From Pannonibacter sp. SL95 (lineage in GTDB: Bacteria > Pseudomonadota > Alphaproteobacteria > Rhizobiales > Stappiaceae): a stretch of DNA of 64,000 bases. Position 1 is the first letter of the stretch, and each line of letters starts with the position of its first letter. The DNA lies in the NCBI RefSeq assembly GCF_026672425.1, contig NZ_JAPPRC010000003.1, positions 1,997,752 through 2,061,751 of the forward strand, given 5' to 3'. The translations under genes were made by a program, and so were the position numbers. Below the pieces are notes generated by a model, which did no database searches, was not told the DNA's origin, and worked only from the letters and a program-made list of their open reading frames with translations. This document shows, piece after piece, positions 39,737 through 48,220 of the stretch.

Positions 39737-40396
39737 TCAGGCAGCGCGGGCGATGATGGAAAGGCGGGTCAGAGGCGAGACGCCGGCGCGCAGGTGCCCG
39801 GAGGCAACCGGCGGATCGAAAACAAACGGCAGGGCCACGACATTGATCCGCGTCATGGGAAAGACGGCGGCATAGGCGGGTGCCCGTGCGGTGGCTGCCA
39901 TCTGCAAGCCGGTTTCCTGGCTCCAGCGTTTCATGGCATCGACAACCCGCCAGACCTGGCGAAACACCCGTCCTGCCCACAGATCACCGTCGCCGAAAAT
40001 GTCCTGGCTGGCATCGACCGTGATCGTATGCGTGTCATGCGGTCCGGCCGGGGTCCGGTCGAACCATTGCAGGATTTCGGCATCGAGGCCGAACGCTGCC
40101 AGTGCAGCCAGAACGCCCGCATCCGTGCCCTTGGTTTCGTGCAGCACAAAGGCCAGATCGATCAGTTTGCGGACAGCCGGTTCCGGACTGCCGTCAGGGT
40201 CAAGGAATTCTTCGAGCGACCGTTCGGCGATCGCCAGGGGCAGGACCTCTGCCGGCATTTCTCGGGACTGACGCATCAACAGGCGAGCGAAATCAAACTC
40301 GCTGGCCATGGTCTCGAAAGCGCCAAGGATCGCGCGCGAGCGCTCGTCATTGATGCCCGGCGGGATCAGGCTCTCGGGAAAACGGCGCTCTGTCAT
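39737..40396 (-). CDS. P2 gpI-like tail formation protein
   Basis: 219 aa. ATG overlaps the J stop (ATGA). Phage_tail_P2_I pattern: FPESLIPPGINDERSRAILG, AFETMASEFDFARLLMRQ, REMPAEVLPLAIAERSLEE, KLIDLAFVLHETKGTDAGVL, then WQVVDAMKRW-type end. It joins fibre and baseplate. Positioned between J and H as in P2. Confidence 0.88.
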   Translation of the reverse strand: MTERRFPESLIPPGINDERSRAILGAFETMASEFDFARLLMRQSREMPAEVLPLAIAERSLEEFLDPDGSPEPAVRKLIDLAFVLHETKGTDAGVLAALAAFGLDAEILQWFDRTPAGPHDTHTITVDASQDIFGDGDLWAGRVFRQVWRVVDAMKRWSQETGLQMAATARAPAYAAVFPMTRINVVALPFVFDPPVASGHLRAGVSPLTRLSIIARAA

Positions 40397-41610
40397 GGCG
40401 AGCCTCCGCCCGCCGGCCCGGCTGCCTGCATCGTCAGGCTGACACCGGTCAGAACCGCAAACTGATGTTCGGCCAGTTGGCGGGCTGCCGGGCCGCTGCC
40501 CGGCAAGCCTGCGAAATCGAGGTCCACATCGGTGATGCCCTCAACGGCACGCGCGGCACAGGTCAGCGCGGACAGGGCCATGTAATCGCCGAGCTTGCGT
40601 GACCAGATGGCGGCGGCTTCCGTGAGCCTGGCTTCCAGCCGGCTTCGCGCCTCGCTCAGCTCGCCAGCGGCCCGGCCCGTCCCGGAGATCGAAAAGGTGA
40701 CAGCCTCGGCGGCAAAGACAGACAGGGCATCGCCCTGCGGCCGCTTTTGCAGCGGATCGAGCCAGTTCTTCAGCCCGTCCAGAAAGGCCGGCGCCGGCAC
40801 GCCATCACTCATCAGCACGTAAAGGTGGATCTGGCCCGGCGCCGGACGGATCACGGCAACATCTGCAATCGCGGGCGAATAGGCCCGGGCCTGCTGACGA
40901 TAGCTTTCACGGGGGCCGGCCTTGGAGATCCGCTCATGTGCGTTCATGGCACGTTCGCGCAAGGCCTCGTCGCCTTCCTCCTCTGTCCCGCCAGCTGTTT
41001 CACTGATGTTGACCAGGTCGGCATTGCCGAGCCCGCTTGCCGCAGCACCACCGGTTGCACCGCTACCCGGAAGCCGGATCTGGCCGCGCACCTGGCCGGG
41101 CAGGAACCCGTTTCCGGTAACGCCGGGAACCTGCGCCGTGGCGATGGCTTCCCCCGCAGTCTGGCCGGCTGCAATGACGATCGCGCTGTCGAGCCTGAAG
41201 ACGACAGTGCCGGCGGCAAGCGTGTCGCCGGCCTTGCCAATCAGGGTCTGGGCCAAGGCAGGGGCGCTGAGCGTGGCGCGAACACGGCAGGTCGCCGGCT
41301 GGGCCTTCAGCCTGAACGTCGAGTTGTTCGCCGCAGCCACGTCCAGATGTTGGCCGACTGCGAACAGCAGCCACCGTTGTTCGGATGCAAACTGCGCCTC
41401 GCGTCCCAGAAGGGAGAAGCCGTATGACAAAAGATCGATCAGCACCTGCTCGACCTGGGCAGGATAAAGCTTGCGCCGGGGTCCTTGCGGATCGGTCTCG
41501 AACCAGGCGACCAGCTTTTCCTTCCAGTCCTTTGCAGACGTCAGAAACAGCTTGGGCGCACCCCGGGCAATCAGTTCGCGCGGCGATGTGCTTTTGACCA
41601 GGTCCACCAT
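40393..41610 (-). CDS. P2 gpJ/Mu gp47-like baseplate protein
   Basis: 405 aa from ATG 41610, overlapping the W stop (TGATG); a GTG one codon upstream is less likely. Baseplate_J features: LYPAQVEQVLIDLLSYGFSL, LDVAAANNSTFRLKAQPATC, AGDTLAAGTVVFRLD, TGNGFLPGQVRG, then EEGDEALRERAMNAHERISKAG and SYRQQARAYSPAIADVAVIRP. It forms the wedge of the baseplate. Confidence 0.92.
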   Translation of the reverse strand: MVDLVKSTSPRELIARGAPKLFLTSAKDWKEKLVAWFETDPQGPRRKLYPAQVEQVLIDLLSYGFSLLGREAQFASEQRWLLFAVGQHLDVAAANNSTFRLKAQPATCRVRATLSAPALAQTLIGKAGDTLAAGTVVFRLDSAIVIAAGQTAGEAIATAQVPGVTGNGFLPGQVRGQIRLPGSGATGGAAASGLGNADLVNISETAGGTEEEGDEALRERAMNAHERISKAGPRESYRQQARAYSPAIADVAVIRPAPGQIHLYVLMSDGVPAPAFLDGLKNWLDPLQKRPQGDALSVFAAEAVTFSISGTGRAAGELSEARSRLEARLTEAAAIWSRKLGDYMALSALTCAARAVEGITDVDLDFAGLPGSGPAARQLAEHQFAVLTGVSLTMQAAGPAGGGSP

Positions 41611-42014
41611 CACGCCGCCTCCCGCAGGATAACGTCCGTGCGCCGAAGGTCTGCCAGCACGTCTTCACGCGGCCGCCAGAACACGGGAACCTTGAAATGA
41701 TGAAATGCCACCGCCTCGACCTCGACACGCTCGACCTTGAGGCGCGGCTCCCAGCGGGTCAGGCTGTCGAAGATTTCCTGTGCGATGCGCGGAATGGCAA
41801 TCGCCGGCGGGCGGTCGATGAAGGCCAGCGCATCGCAGAACTTGTCCGGCTCTGTTGGCACCGAAAGTCTCGGCGTCAGCGCGATGATGCGGATGGCCTG
41901 TTCAAGATCATCAATCCCGGTGACCACTGTTCCCCATGCCCCGGCCGGTCCAGGTTGCACCCGGTGCTGCCAGTGAAGGTCATTTGGGCGAAGGGGAGCG
42001 TTTGAAACAAACAT
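41610..42014 (-). CDS. P2 gpW/T4 gp25-like baseplate protein
   Basis: 134 aa from ATG 42014 (MFVSNAPLRPNDLHWQHRVQ); a GTG at 42050 would add 12 residues. gp25-like signature near the middle: LEQAIRIIALTPRLSVPTEPD, then DSLTRWEPRLKVERVEVEA, which holds the conserved EPR of the lysozyme-like fold. It anchors the baseplate wedge. The gene is cut off from its usual upstream partner V by a plus-strand cargo gene. Confidence 0.85.
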   Translation of the reverse strand: MFVSNAPLRPNDLHWQHRVQPGPAGAWGTVVTGIDDLEQAIRIIALTPRLSVPTEPDKFCDALAFIDRPPAIAIPRIAQEIFDSLTRWEPRLKVERVEVEAVAFHHFKVPVFWRPREDVLADLRRTDVILREAA

Positions 42015-42076
42015 GCCGACAAAAGCCCGCGCAGGAACTGATGTCGGCACAATAGAAAAGGCTGGTCGGTGAAGTT

Positions 42077-42091
42077 ACGGAACAGTTCCGT
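42077..42091. repeat. 15-bp palindrome with GGAACAGTTCC core
   Basis: ACGGAAC-A-GTTCCGT, non-coding, 78 nt upstream of the DUF2513 gene start. The same core occurs at 48786-48800, 55000-55010 and 57323-57337. Confidence 0.6.
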
Positions 42092-42168
42092 GTTTCGAAT
42101 CGCAAGCTGGACACAATCGAATCGTGCTAGAAGCGACTATTGATTGCAATGATCGAGGTTGCCAAGCG

Positions 42169-42567
42169 ATGAAACGCGACATGGACCTTATCCGCAAGCT
42201 CCTTCTGGATATCGAGTCGGGCACTTGCACTTTTGAGCTTCGCGCGGATGATGTCAGTCGGGCCTTGATGATCGATGAGCTAGGTATGGACCAAGACGAA
42301 GTAGATCGCATGGAACACCACCTGCAACTACTCAGCGATCAGGGTTGGGTGGAGTTTGATAGCACAGACGGCGTCTGGATAGTTGGACGTATCACTTGGG
42401 CTGGCCATGATTTCATCGATACAGTTAGAGATGATGAGATTTGGGCTCTTACGAAATCCGGCGTGAGTAAGGCTCGCGGATTTACGTTTGACCTCGTCGC
42501 GGCTCTGGCAAAAGGGCTACTGCGAAACAAGATCGAACAACACACCGGGGTGAAGATCGACCTTTAG
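42169..42567 (+). CDS. DUF2513 family protein (phage cargo gene)
   Basis: 132 aa from ATG 42169 (MKRDMDLIRKLLLDIESGTC), the exact DUF2513 start. Family motifs follow: a winged-helix-like body (HHLQLLSDQGWVEFDS), RITWAGHDFIDTVRDDEIW and GFTFDLVAALAKGLLRNKIE. DUF2513 proteins occur in phages and genomic islands with unknown role. It is inserted against the late operon between W and V and carries its own upstream region with the GGAACAGTTCC palindrome, so it is a classic moron. AT-richer than its neighbours. Confidence 0.88.
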   Translation: MKRDMDLIRKLLLDIESGTCTFELRADDVSRALMIDELGMDQDEVDRMEHHLQLLSDQGWVEFDSTDGVWIVGRITWAGHDFIDTVRDDEIWALTKSGVSKARGFTFDLVAALAKGLLRNKIEQHTGVKIDL

Positions 42568-42602
42568 AGGCTTGTCACCCACATCTTATTTGCCAACCCA
42601 AC

Positions 42603-43148
42603 TCAAACCGGCGGTCCCGGAGGGCCGGGAGGCGCGGTGACATGCCCATGGGTGTCGCCAACATTCTTGCCATTGTGCGTTAGGCTGTCGCCCTCGATCG
42701 CCACCGGCCCTTTCAGCGTAATGCTTGCTGCCTCCAGCGTGATGCTGGTGGCGACAACGCTGACGGTCTTGGCGCCCTTGACCGCAATGTCGCCGCTGGC
42801 CTGGTTGACAGAGACCGACAGGCCGCTGGCAAAGGCCATGTACATCGTCTCGCCGTCGCCGGTCGGCGTGCCGTCCTTGTCGGACCAGATGGCGCCCAGA
42901 ACTGCCCCGTCCTCACCGTCCCAGTCCATCAGGCAGACCACCTGGCTTGCCTCGTCCGGCATGCGGTAAAACTTGTTGGCGCCGGTGCCAGGCTGGCAGA
43001 CATGGATCCAGCCGCTTTCGTCACCTTGCTCGTCATCGAAGCGCACGCGCACCCGTCCTTTTGCCGGATCCCGTTCGATCACTGTGCCCCGGCGGTAGGG
43101 TGAATTCTGGCCGCTGTCGAGCAGCCGGCGGGAAGACCTGTCAGACAC
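42603..43148 (-). CDS. Baseplate assembly protein V (tail spike)
   Basis: 181 aa, GTG start. An OB-fold core (GTVIERDPAKGRVRVRFDDE, GWIHVCQPGTGANKF, VVCLMDWDGEDGAVLGAIW) is followed by a beta-helix of short repeats (ITLEAASITLKGPVAIEG). The end DTHGHVTAPPGPPGPPV has the His-x-His metal-binding apex found in P2 gpV and Mu gp45. It punctures the outer membrane. It overlaps gpD by 8 nt. Confidence 0.93.
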   Translation of the reverse strand: MSDRSSRRLLDSGQNSPYRRGTVIERDPAKGRVRVRFDDEQGDESGWIHVCQPGTGANKFYRMPDEASQVVCLMDWDGEDGAVLGAIWSDKDGTPTGDGETMYMAFASGLSVSVNQASGDIAVKGAKTVSVVATSITLEAASITLKGPVAIEGDSLTHNGKNVGDTHGHVTAPPGPPGPPV

Positions 43149-44139
43149 CTTTCAACTCCAGTGCTGTCGTGTAGCTGCCGCGCTTCAGCACATGGCGCGC
43201 GCTGTGAATGAGATAGCGGCCGGCGAACTTGCCAAAGCCGCCGCCGAGGGCGACCACTTGGCCAGCAATCAGCAGCGGGTCACCGATGACGGTGAGGCTT
43301 GCCGTCCGCCGGTCTTCGTTGGCTTTGGCAAGGCGGCTCTTGGCGAGTTTCTGTGCGGTTTGCTCATCCTCGACCCTTTCGTCGATTTCCAGCACATCGC
43401 CTGTTCTGGCGGCCAGATCCTGTACCTCGCCCTGGATCAGCCGCTTTTCCTCGCCCTTGAGATATGTCACCCGGGCCTTCGAAAAGGTCCTGTCCGTCTT
43501 TTCGCGGGCAGACCAGTCCGTCACGGGCGTACCGCTCGCCAGGTCAAAGCTGCGCACCGGGGCCTGTGCCTCGATCATTGCCCGCTGGAAGAACACCAGC
43601 GCCTGATCCTTGATCGAGACGAAGTGGCCAAAATCCTCGGCAAGCCGCTTGATGAACTCAAGGTCGCGCTCGCGTCGTTGCCGCTTGTAGGCAAAGGGCA
43701 CATCGTCGATTTCGCCCCGGACTGCCAGTCCGTGACGGCCTGCCACATCTGTCACGATGTCCTTCAGCGTGGTGTCGGCAAAGCCTTTCGACTTCTTGCT
43801 GCGCTGGTCGGTTTCGGCAAATGCAGAGGTCGCGCGGAAGCTCAAGGTGTCATTCGCCCGCGATCCACTGGCTTCCGGTATGTCCACCTGGAAGACACCG
43901 GCGGCAACAGTCATCCCGCCCTTGTACCCGAGTGCCGGGACCGCAACGATGTCCCCCTGTTCCGGCCGCCAGGCGCCGCGCCACAGCCCGGCATCGTCGC
44001 GCAGCTTGACCGCAATCTCGTCCGCCTTGCCATGCAGGTTGTCGGTAAATGTGAAGTCCAGGAGATAGGGGGCCAGATCGCTGCCGACATCGACACCGTT
44101 GACGAACAGGGACACGAAGGGTTCGGGCAGGCTTGTCAT
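43141..44139 (-). CDS. Late control protein D (baseplate hub, gp27-like)
   Basis: 332 aa from ATG 44139 (MTSLPEPFVSLFVNGVDVGS). Phage_GPD features: LDFTFTDNLHGKADEIAVKL, LGYKGGMTVAAGVFQVDIPE, FADTTLKDIVTDVAGRHGL and FIKRLAEDFGHFVSIKDQALVF. In P2 it is the hub below the tube. Its first 51 bp occur again 155 bp upstream, overlapping the end of gene X. Confidence 0.92.
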   Translation of the reverse strand: MTSLPEPFVSLFVNGVDVGSDLAPYLLDFTFTDNLHGKADEIAVKLRDDAGLWRGAWRPEQGDIVAVPALGYKGGMTVAAGVFQVDIPEASGSRANDTLSFRATSAFAETDQRSKKSKGFADTTLKDIVTDVAGRHGLAVRGEIDDVPFAYKRQRRERDLEFIKRLAEDFGHFVSIKDQALVFFQRAMIEAQAPVRSFDLASGTPVTDWSAREKTDRTFSKARVTYLKGEEKRLIQGEVQDLAARTGDVLEIDERVEDEQTAQKLAKSRLAKANEDRRTASLTVIGDPLLIAGQVVALGGGFGKFAGRYLIHSARHVLKRGSYTTALELKGV

Positions 44140-44141
44140 GA
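44089..44141. repeat. 53-bp direct repeat, copy in the start of gpD
   Basis: Identical except for one base to 44244-44296. It includes the gpD start codon and the ATGA overlap. Confidence 0.95.
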
Positions 44142-44294
44142 TAATCCTTGCTCACGGCCGTTTCGGGCGCGCTGCGCCCTGGCCTGCGCTGGCGCGGGCT
44201 GATCGCCCGACGGCCATTCGGCCTTGCGGCGCGCCGCGCCGGGATCGACACCGTTGACGAACATGGACACGAAGGGTTCGGGCAGGCTTGTCAT
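44136..44294 (-). CDS. 52-aa frame made by duplication of the gpD start
   Basis: ATG 44294 overlaps the gene X stop (ATGA), and its own TGA overlaps the gpD ATG (ATGA). It begins MTSLPEPFVSMFVNGVD, a copy of the gpD N-terminus with one change (L to M), then diverges to PGAARRKAEWPSGDQPAP and stops. The tail is basic and low-complexity, so a folded protein is unlikely. It may serve only to carry ribosomes from X to D. Whether it is translated is not known. Confidence 0.55.
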   Translation of the reverse strand: MTSLPEPFVSMFVNGVDPGAARRKAEWPSGDQPAPAQARAQRARNGREQGLS

Positions 44295-44296
44295 GA
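44244..44296. repeat. 53-bp direct repeat, upstream copy
   Basis: Second copy of 44089-44141, one mismatch (44120-region G against T). It spans the junction with gene X. Confidence 0.95.
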
Positions 44297-44551
44297 CTGC
44301 CTGCGCTTCCAGGGCGGCAACAGGGTCTCGTCAACTGCAGCCTGCTCAATGACCGGGATCCGCAGAACGACGCCGGCCGGCAGGACTGTCGGCAGCGGGG
44401 TCAACCCTTCCAGGAACACCCCCTTGTTGGCGTCGATGATCAGGCCCATGCCTTCCGGATCCCGGTAATATCGCGTGGCGATGGTGTCCCAACGCTCGCC
44501 GGACCCGGTCCGGTGTTCAAGAAACTCTCCTGTCTTGACAGCCGTTGCCAT
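44291..44551 (-). CDS. P2 gpX-like tail protein (LysM-like)
   Basis: 86 aa. The P2_Phage_GpX pattern is clear: GERWDTIATRYYRDPEGMGLIIDANK, then TPLPTVLPAGVVLRIPV (single LysM-like fold). It probably binds the cell wall or caps the tail. Placed between U and D as in P2. Its stop overlaps the duplicated gpD start. Confidence 0.9.
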   Translation of the reverse strand: MATAVKTGEFLEHRTGSGERWDTIATRYYRDPEGMGLIIDANKGVFLEGLTPLPTVLPAGVVLRIPVIEQAAVDETLLPPWKRRQS

Positions 44552-44638
44552 AAGACGTGCCCTTCCTCATGTTCGTTTCGCCGCGCCACCTTCGATAGGC
44601 CCCTGTCTTCTAGGTTCCTGTCTTCTTGGTCCCTGTCT

Positions 44639-45149
44639 TCAGGGGCGCTTCGTGAGGGGATTGAGGATCGCCCGCGCCAGACTTGCGGCGCCAGAGCCCA
44701 GAAGACCTATGCCCGAGGCCGCCCCCGGACCGGCGCCAGAGCCCAGGCTCGTCGCGCCATCCGCCACCTCGATCAGTTCAAGTGTTGCCTCCAGCCGGAC
44801 GATGCGGCCTCCCGGCGGTCGTCTTCTGCAACGTGACGGACACCGATTTCGGCCAGTATTTCTTGCCGTCATAGCCGGATGTTCCGAACACCAGCGCCGC
44901 TGCCTTGCGCTCCCGGACAACCGATTTCAGCGTTTCGTAGGCGTCTTGCGGATCGCAAAAGCTTTCGTCGAAGAAAAAGGAGAAGCTGCGCTTGTCCAGA
45001 TCCTCGCCGCCGTCTTGCAAGATAGGCTTGCCGCGCAAGACCTTGTGCTCATGCGCCGTGTTTTCGAGGGCCTCTGTTGCTGCGGATGGTCCCGTCATCA
45101 CATTGGGAACGCCCATCGCAAGTTCGCCAAAATAGGCAAAGGCAGTCAT
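44639..45149 (-). pseudogene. P2 gpU-like tail terminator, frameshifted near its 3' end
   Basis: The N-terminal frame, ATG 45149 to TGA 44778, reads MTAFAYFGELAMGVPNVMTG, SFSFFFDESFCDPQDAYETL and YWPKSVSVTLQKTTAG, as in gpU. After the Gly the frame turns to RPHRPAGGNT and stops. Skipping one base in GGGAGG (about 44808-44815) restores GRIVRLEATLELIEVADGA and a tail to 44639. The second reading fits the family, in which a V-R-x-E-x-x-L-x-L strand follows. Likely a single-base insertion; the start overlaps the tape-measure stop. Confidence 0.8.
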
Positions 45150-48001
45150 CAGAACTCAAGCCTCCCGTCTTCGTCCAGCCGGCGCCGGATGAGCGCGACC
45201 AGGTCATCAGCATGGTCGTTGAGAACGGCAAGCAACGCGTCCCGGTCCGCAGCAGCGCCGCCGGCGATCGTCACCTGCGGGCTGTAGGTGATCTGGATTG
45301 AAGATCCGCCCCCGCTCTGGCTGGCGCCAGGCCCGCTAAAGCCAGAGCCAGAGCCGCGCACGACCGCGCTCTGGCTTGTGGCCAGCGGCTGTGGCGAAGC
45401 GCTTGCCATGGCAGGCAGGGCCGGGGCGCCCAGAGTTGCAGCCGCAAGCGTGGCGGCAGCTGTGCGGCGCATGGCATCGACCATCGGTCCGGGCCGGATC
45501 GATTGGGCCATCGTTTCAGAGAACTTCAGCCGGTGGATGTCAGACAGCGGCCCGACCTTGGCTGGCGAGGACGGCAGGTGATCACGCAAAGCCTGGGTCA
45601 TGGCCCGCATTTCGGTAACGACCACATGTGCCCTGGCTCGCATGCCCGCCGCGATCGTGTCCATCATGCGCGCGCCGTGAACAGAAAAATCCAGCGCTTC
45701 GAGATGTGTTCGCGCGGCCGATACTGCCGTTGCAACAATGCCTGGCAGCGCAGCTGCCGCCACCTTGATGGCCGTGATCATCGCTTCGGTTGCAGCCATT
45801 GCGGATGGATCGGGCACACCAGGTCCGGCAGGCTGTGCCGTTGACCCAGGCGCGGAAAACGCATCAAGCCGGGCTGCCGCATCCAGCATCTTTTGCGCGG
45901 TCTCGGCAAAGGCTCCGCCGCCGGCCACGACCTTGGCCAGTTCCTCGCGGTAGGTTGCAAGGCTCATCTGGCCGGCCTGCAGGGCTTCCGTCAGCGCATA
46001 GCCCTGGTCGAAGTCCGATCCGAACGGATTGAGGGCCGAACTGGTGTTGGCCAGCGCCGACAGTTCGCCGTAAATCCGGTCAACGCCACGCGCGCCTTTT
46101 AACGCGTCGAAGGCGGAACGGGCCGCGTCGACGGCCCCGCCGACCACGTCGCTGAGCGCTGCGCCAAGACCTGCTGCCGCCTCCTGCATGGCTGTGAAGA
46201 TCGCTTTCAGCCGGGACCAGCCGTCCTCGGCGACGCCCACCAGCCGGTCGAACGCCGATGCGACCCAGTCGGAAAAGCCATCGGGAAGGCGCGGAATAGG
46301 CAAGGTCAGATCTGGCCACTTGAATTCTGGCCACTTGAAATCGGGCCACTCAAAGACAAACAGCGCCTTGATGCCGGCCCAGGCCTCGGCAGCACGGGCC
46401 TTGATGCCAGCCCACAGCTCACTGAAATAGCCTGACAGCTGATCCCAGTTGTTCGCAATCAGTGCCAGCGGGTGCCAGGAAAGGTTCTCCTTGAACCAGG
46501 ACCAGGCGCCGGCGGCCGCCGCCAAGATCCCGTCAAAGGCGGCCATCACCCGCGACTTGACCCAGTCCCAGGCCGCGCCGAACCAGGCGGTCACCTGATC
46601 CCAGTTCTGATAGACATACCAGGCGCCGGCGGCGAGAAGGGCGACCCCGGCAAGGACGGCGACAAGGGGAAGCGACAGGGCGGCAATGCCGCTGGCCAGC
46701 AGCATAAAGCCGGAGACGAGCTGGACCACGCCGGTGACGACACCCATGATCGTGCTGGCCAGTGGCAGGGCAATCAGCACCATGGCGAGGTTGTTCCATC
46801 CGCCCAGCATGTCGGCGGCATAGGAGAGCCACTCGGCGAGGATCAGGAACGTGTTCCACAGTCCCGTGCCGAAGGTCCAGATGGCTTCCAGCGTCGCGAT
46901 GATGTTGCGGGAAATATCTTCCGCCCAGGCCTGAAGCGTTCCGTCCGCTTCCATCTGGTTGAAGGTTGTCAGCAGGCCTTGCAGCTTGTCCTTGGCCCAG
47001 TCGAACAACCCGGCATCGGCGATCATCAGACGGAACTTGAACCACATGTCCGACATGTTCGAGACCATGCCGTCCCAGGTTCGGGACAGCTTTTCAGAGG
47101 CTCCGGTTGCCCGTTCGCCCATCAGTTCGACCAGCTTGGCAATGACATCGCGGCCAAGCTTGCCCTTCGACGCAAGGTCCTGCAGCTCCGCTGCCGATTT
47201 GCCCGTCGCTTTCGACAGGAGATCCCAGACCGGAACGCCGCGTTCGAGCAGTTGAAGCGCTTCTTCGCCCTGGAGCTTTCCTTTGGTCCAGGCTTGCCCG
47301 ACCGCCAGGACAATACCTGACAGGTTTTCCGCTCCGCCGCCGGACATGGCCATTGTATCAACCATCGCCTGAAGGGATCCGTTGGTCGGATCGATACCGA
47401 AGGTCTTGAGCTGGCGATAGGCTTCGACCACTTGCGGCAGCTCCAACGGGGTTTTTGCTGCAAAGTCGGTGATCCATCCCATCGCAGTCTTTGCCCGTTC
47501 GCCCGAGCCTTCAAGGCTTTCGAGCTGGACCATATAGGCTTCCATCTGCGCTGCCGGGCCGATCACCATATTGGCAGCACCTGCCGCCAGGCCACCGGCT
47601 CCCAGAGCCAGGCCGCCGGCAACGGTTGCCCCTGTTGCGATCCGTCCCAGGCCCTGACCCATCAGCGAAGCGCCCTGGCGCGCCCGGTCCAGCGCCGCGC
47701 GCAAGGAGAACGCCTTGCGGATGGCTGTTGCGATCTGGCCGGAAAAACGGGCCATAGCGGCACCCGCCTGGATGATCGGCGCCGAGATGCCGGCCGCCGA
47801 CGTGCGGACCTGGACCATCAGCCGCGCCATCCGGTCTGTCGCAGCGGCCAGGCGTGTCTGGGCGGCAAGTTGCGGCCGGGCGAGATTTGCACTGGCCCGG
47901 CTGGCCTGTTCCAGTCGCTGGTTGGCACGCAGCAGTTTCGTCAGCCGCTGCGACGCCCGGTCGGTGAATTCGGCAACAATGCCAAGGCGCATGTCCGCCA
48001 T
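45149..48001 (-). CDS. Tail tape-measure protein
   Basis: 950 aa, the largest late protein. N-terminal helical part (FTDRASQRLTKLLRANQRLEQ), a TMP domain (YMVQLESLEGSGERAKTAMG, AYRQLKTFGIDPTNGSLQ, AVGQAWTKGKLQGEEALQLLE), a hydrophobic middle with several TM-like helices (LIALPLASTIMGVVTGVVQL, ALPLVAVLAGVALLAAGAWY) and WPDFKWPEFKWPDLTLP repeats. It sets tail length. About 950 residues, each near 1.5 A, would give a tail near 140 nm (general rule). Confidence 0.95.
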   Translation of the reverse strand: MADMRLGIVAEFTDRASQRLTKLLRANQRLEQASRASANLARPQLAAQTRLAAATDRMARLMVQVRTSAAGISAPIIQAGAAMARFSGQIATAIRKAFSLRAALDRARQGASLMGQGLGRIATGATVAGGLALGAGGLAAGAANMVIGPAAQMEAYMVQLESLEGSGERAKTAMGWITDFAAKTPLELPQVVEAYRQLKTFGIDPTNGSLQAMVDTMAMSGGGAENLSGIVLAVGQAWTKGKLQGEEALQLLERGVPVWDLLSKATGKSAAELQDLASKGKLGRDVIAKLVELMGERATGASEKLSRTWDGMVSNMSDMWFKFRLMIADAGLFDWAKDKLQGLLTTFNQMEADGTLQAWAEDISRNIIATLEAIWTFGTGLWNTFLILAEWLSYAADMLGGWNNLAMVLIALPLASTIMGVVTGVVQLVSGFMLLASGIAALSLPLVAVLAGVALLAAGAWYVYQNWDQVTAWFGAAWDWVKSRVMAAFDGILAAAAGAWSWFKENLSWHPLALIANNWDQLSGYFSELWAGIKARAAEAWAGIKALFVFEWPDFKWPEFKWPDLTLPIPRLPDGFSDWVASAFDRLVGVAEDGWSRLKAIFTAMQEAAAGLGAALSDVVGGAVDAARSAFDALKGARGVDRIYGELSALANTSSALNPFGSDFDQGYALTEALQAGQMSLATYREELAKVVAGGGAFAETAQKMLDAAARLDAFSAPGSTAQPAGPGVPDPSAMAATEAMITAIKVAAAALPGIVATAVSAARTHLEALDFSVHGARMMDTIAAGMRARAHVVVTEMRAMTQALRDHLPSSPAKVGPLSDIHRLKFSETMAQSIRPGPMVDAMRRTAAATLAAATLGAPALPAMASASPQPLATSQSAVVRGSGSGFSGPGASQSGGGSSIQITYSPQVTIAGGAAADRDALLAVLNDHADDLVALIRRRLDEDGRLEF

Positions 48002-48220
48002 TCAACGCGCTCCCTTGAGCCCCCTGGATCCGGCTGCGGACCGTTCTGCCGCGCGGCGCTCAGCCTCCGCGCGCGCCTCGTCAAAGGCGATCTGGTCTTC
48101 GTAAATTGCGAGGAACTCGTCCTCGGACAGATCGTCGAGGTAGCCCGGCGGCCAGCCCCGGTTGACGAGGTAGGTCTGGCATTCCAGCGAAGACAGCCTC
48201 AGGCCGTCTTCGCCGTCCGC
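48002..48220 (-). CDS. -1 frameshift extension of the tail assembly chaperone
   Basis: No start codon is needed. From the slippery GGGAAAG the -1 frame is open for 72 codons to TGA 48002: ADGEDGLRLSSLECQTYLVN, then RGWPPGYLDDLSEDEFLAIY and a helical Glu/Arg-rich end. The stop is adjacent to the tape-measure ATG. The GY-x-x-x-L-S-E-D/E-F pattern is typical of the second chaperone domain (gpT-like). The fusion would be about 213 aa. Confidence 0.8.
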   Translation of the reverse strand, partial: ADGEDGLRLSSLECQTYLVNRGWPPGYLDDLSEDEFLAIYEDQIAFDEARAEAERRAAERSAAGSRGLKGAR

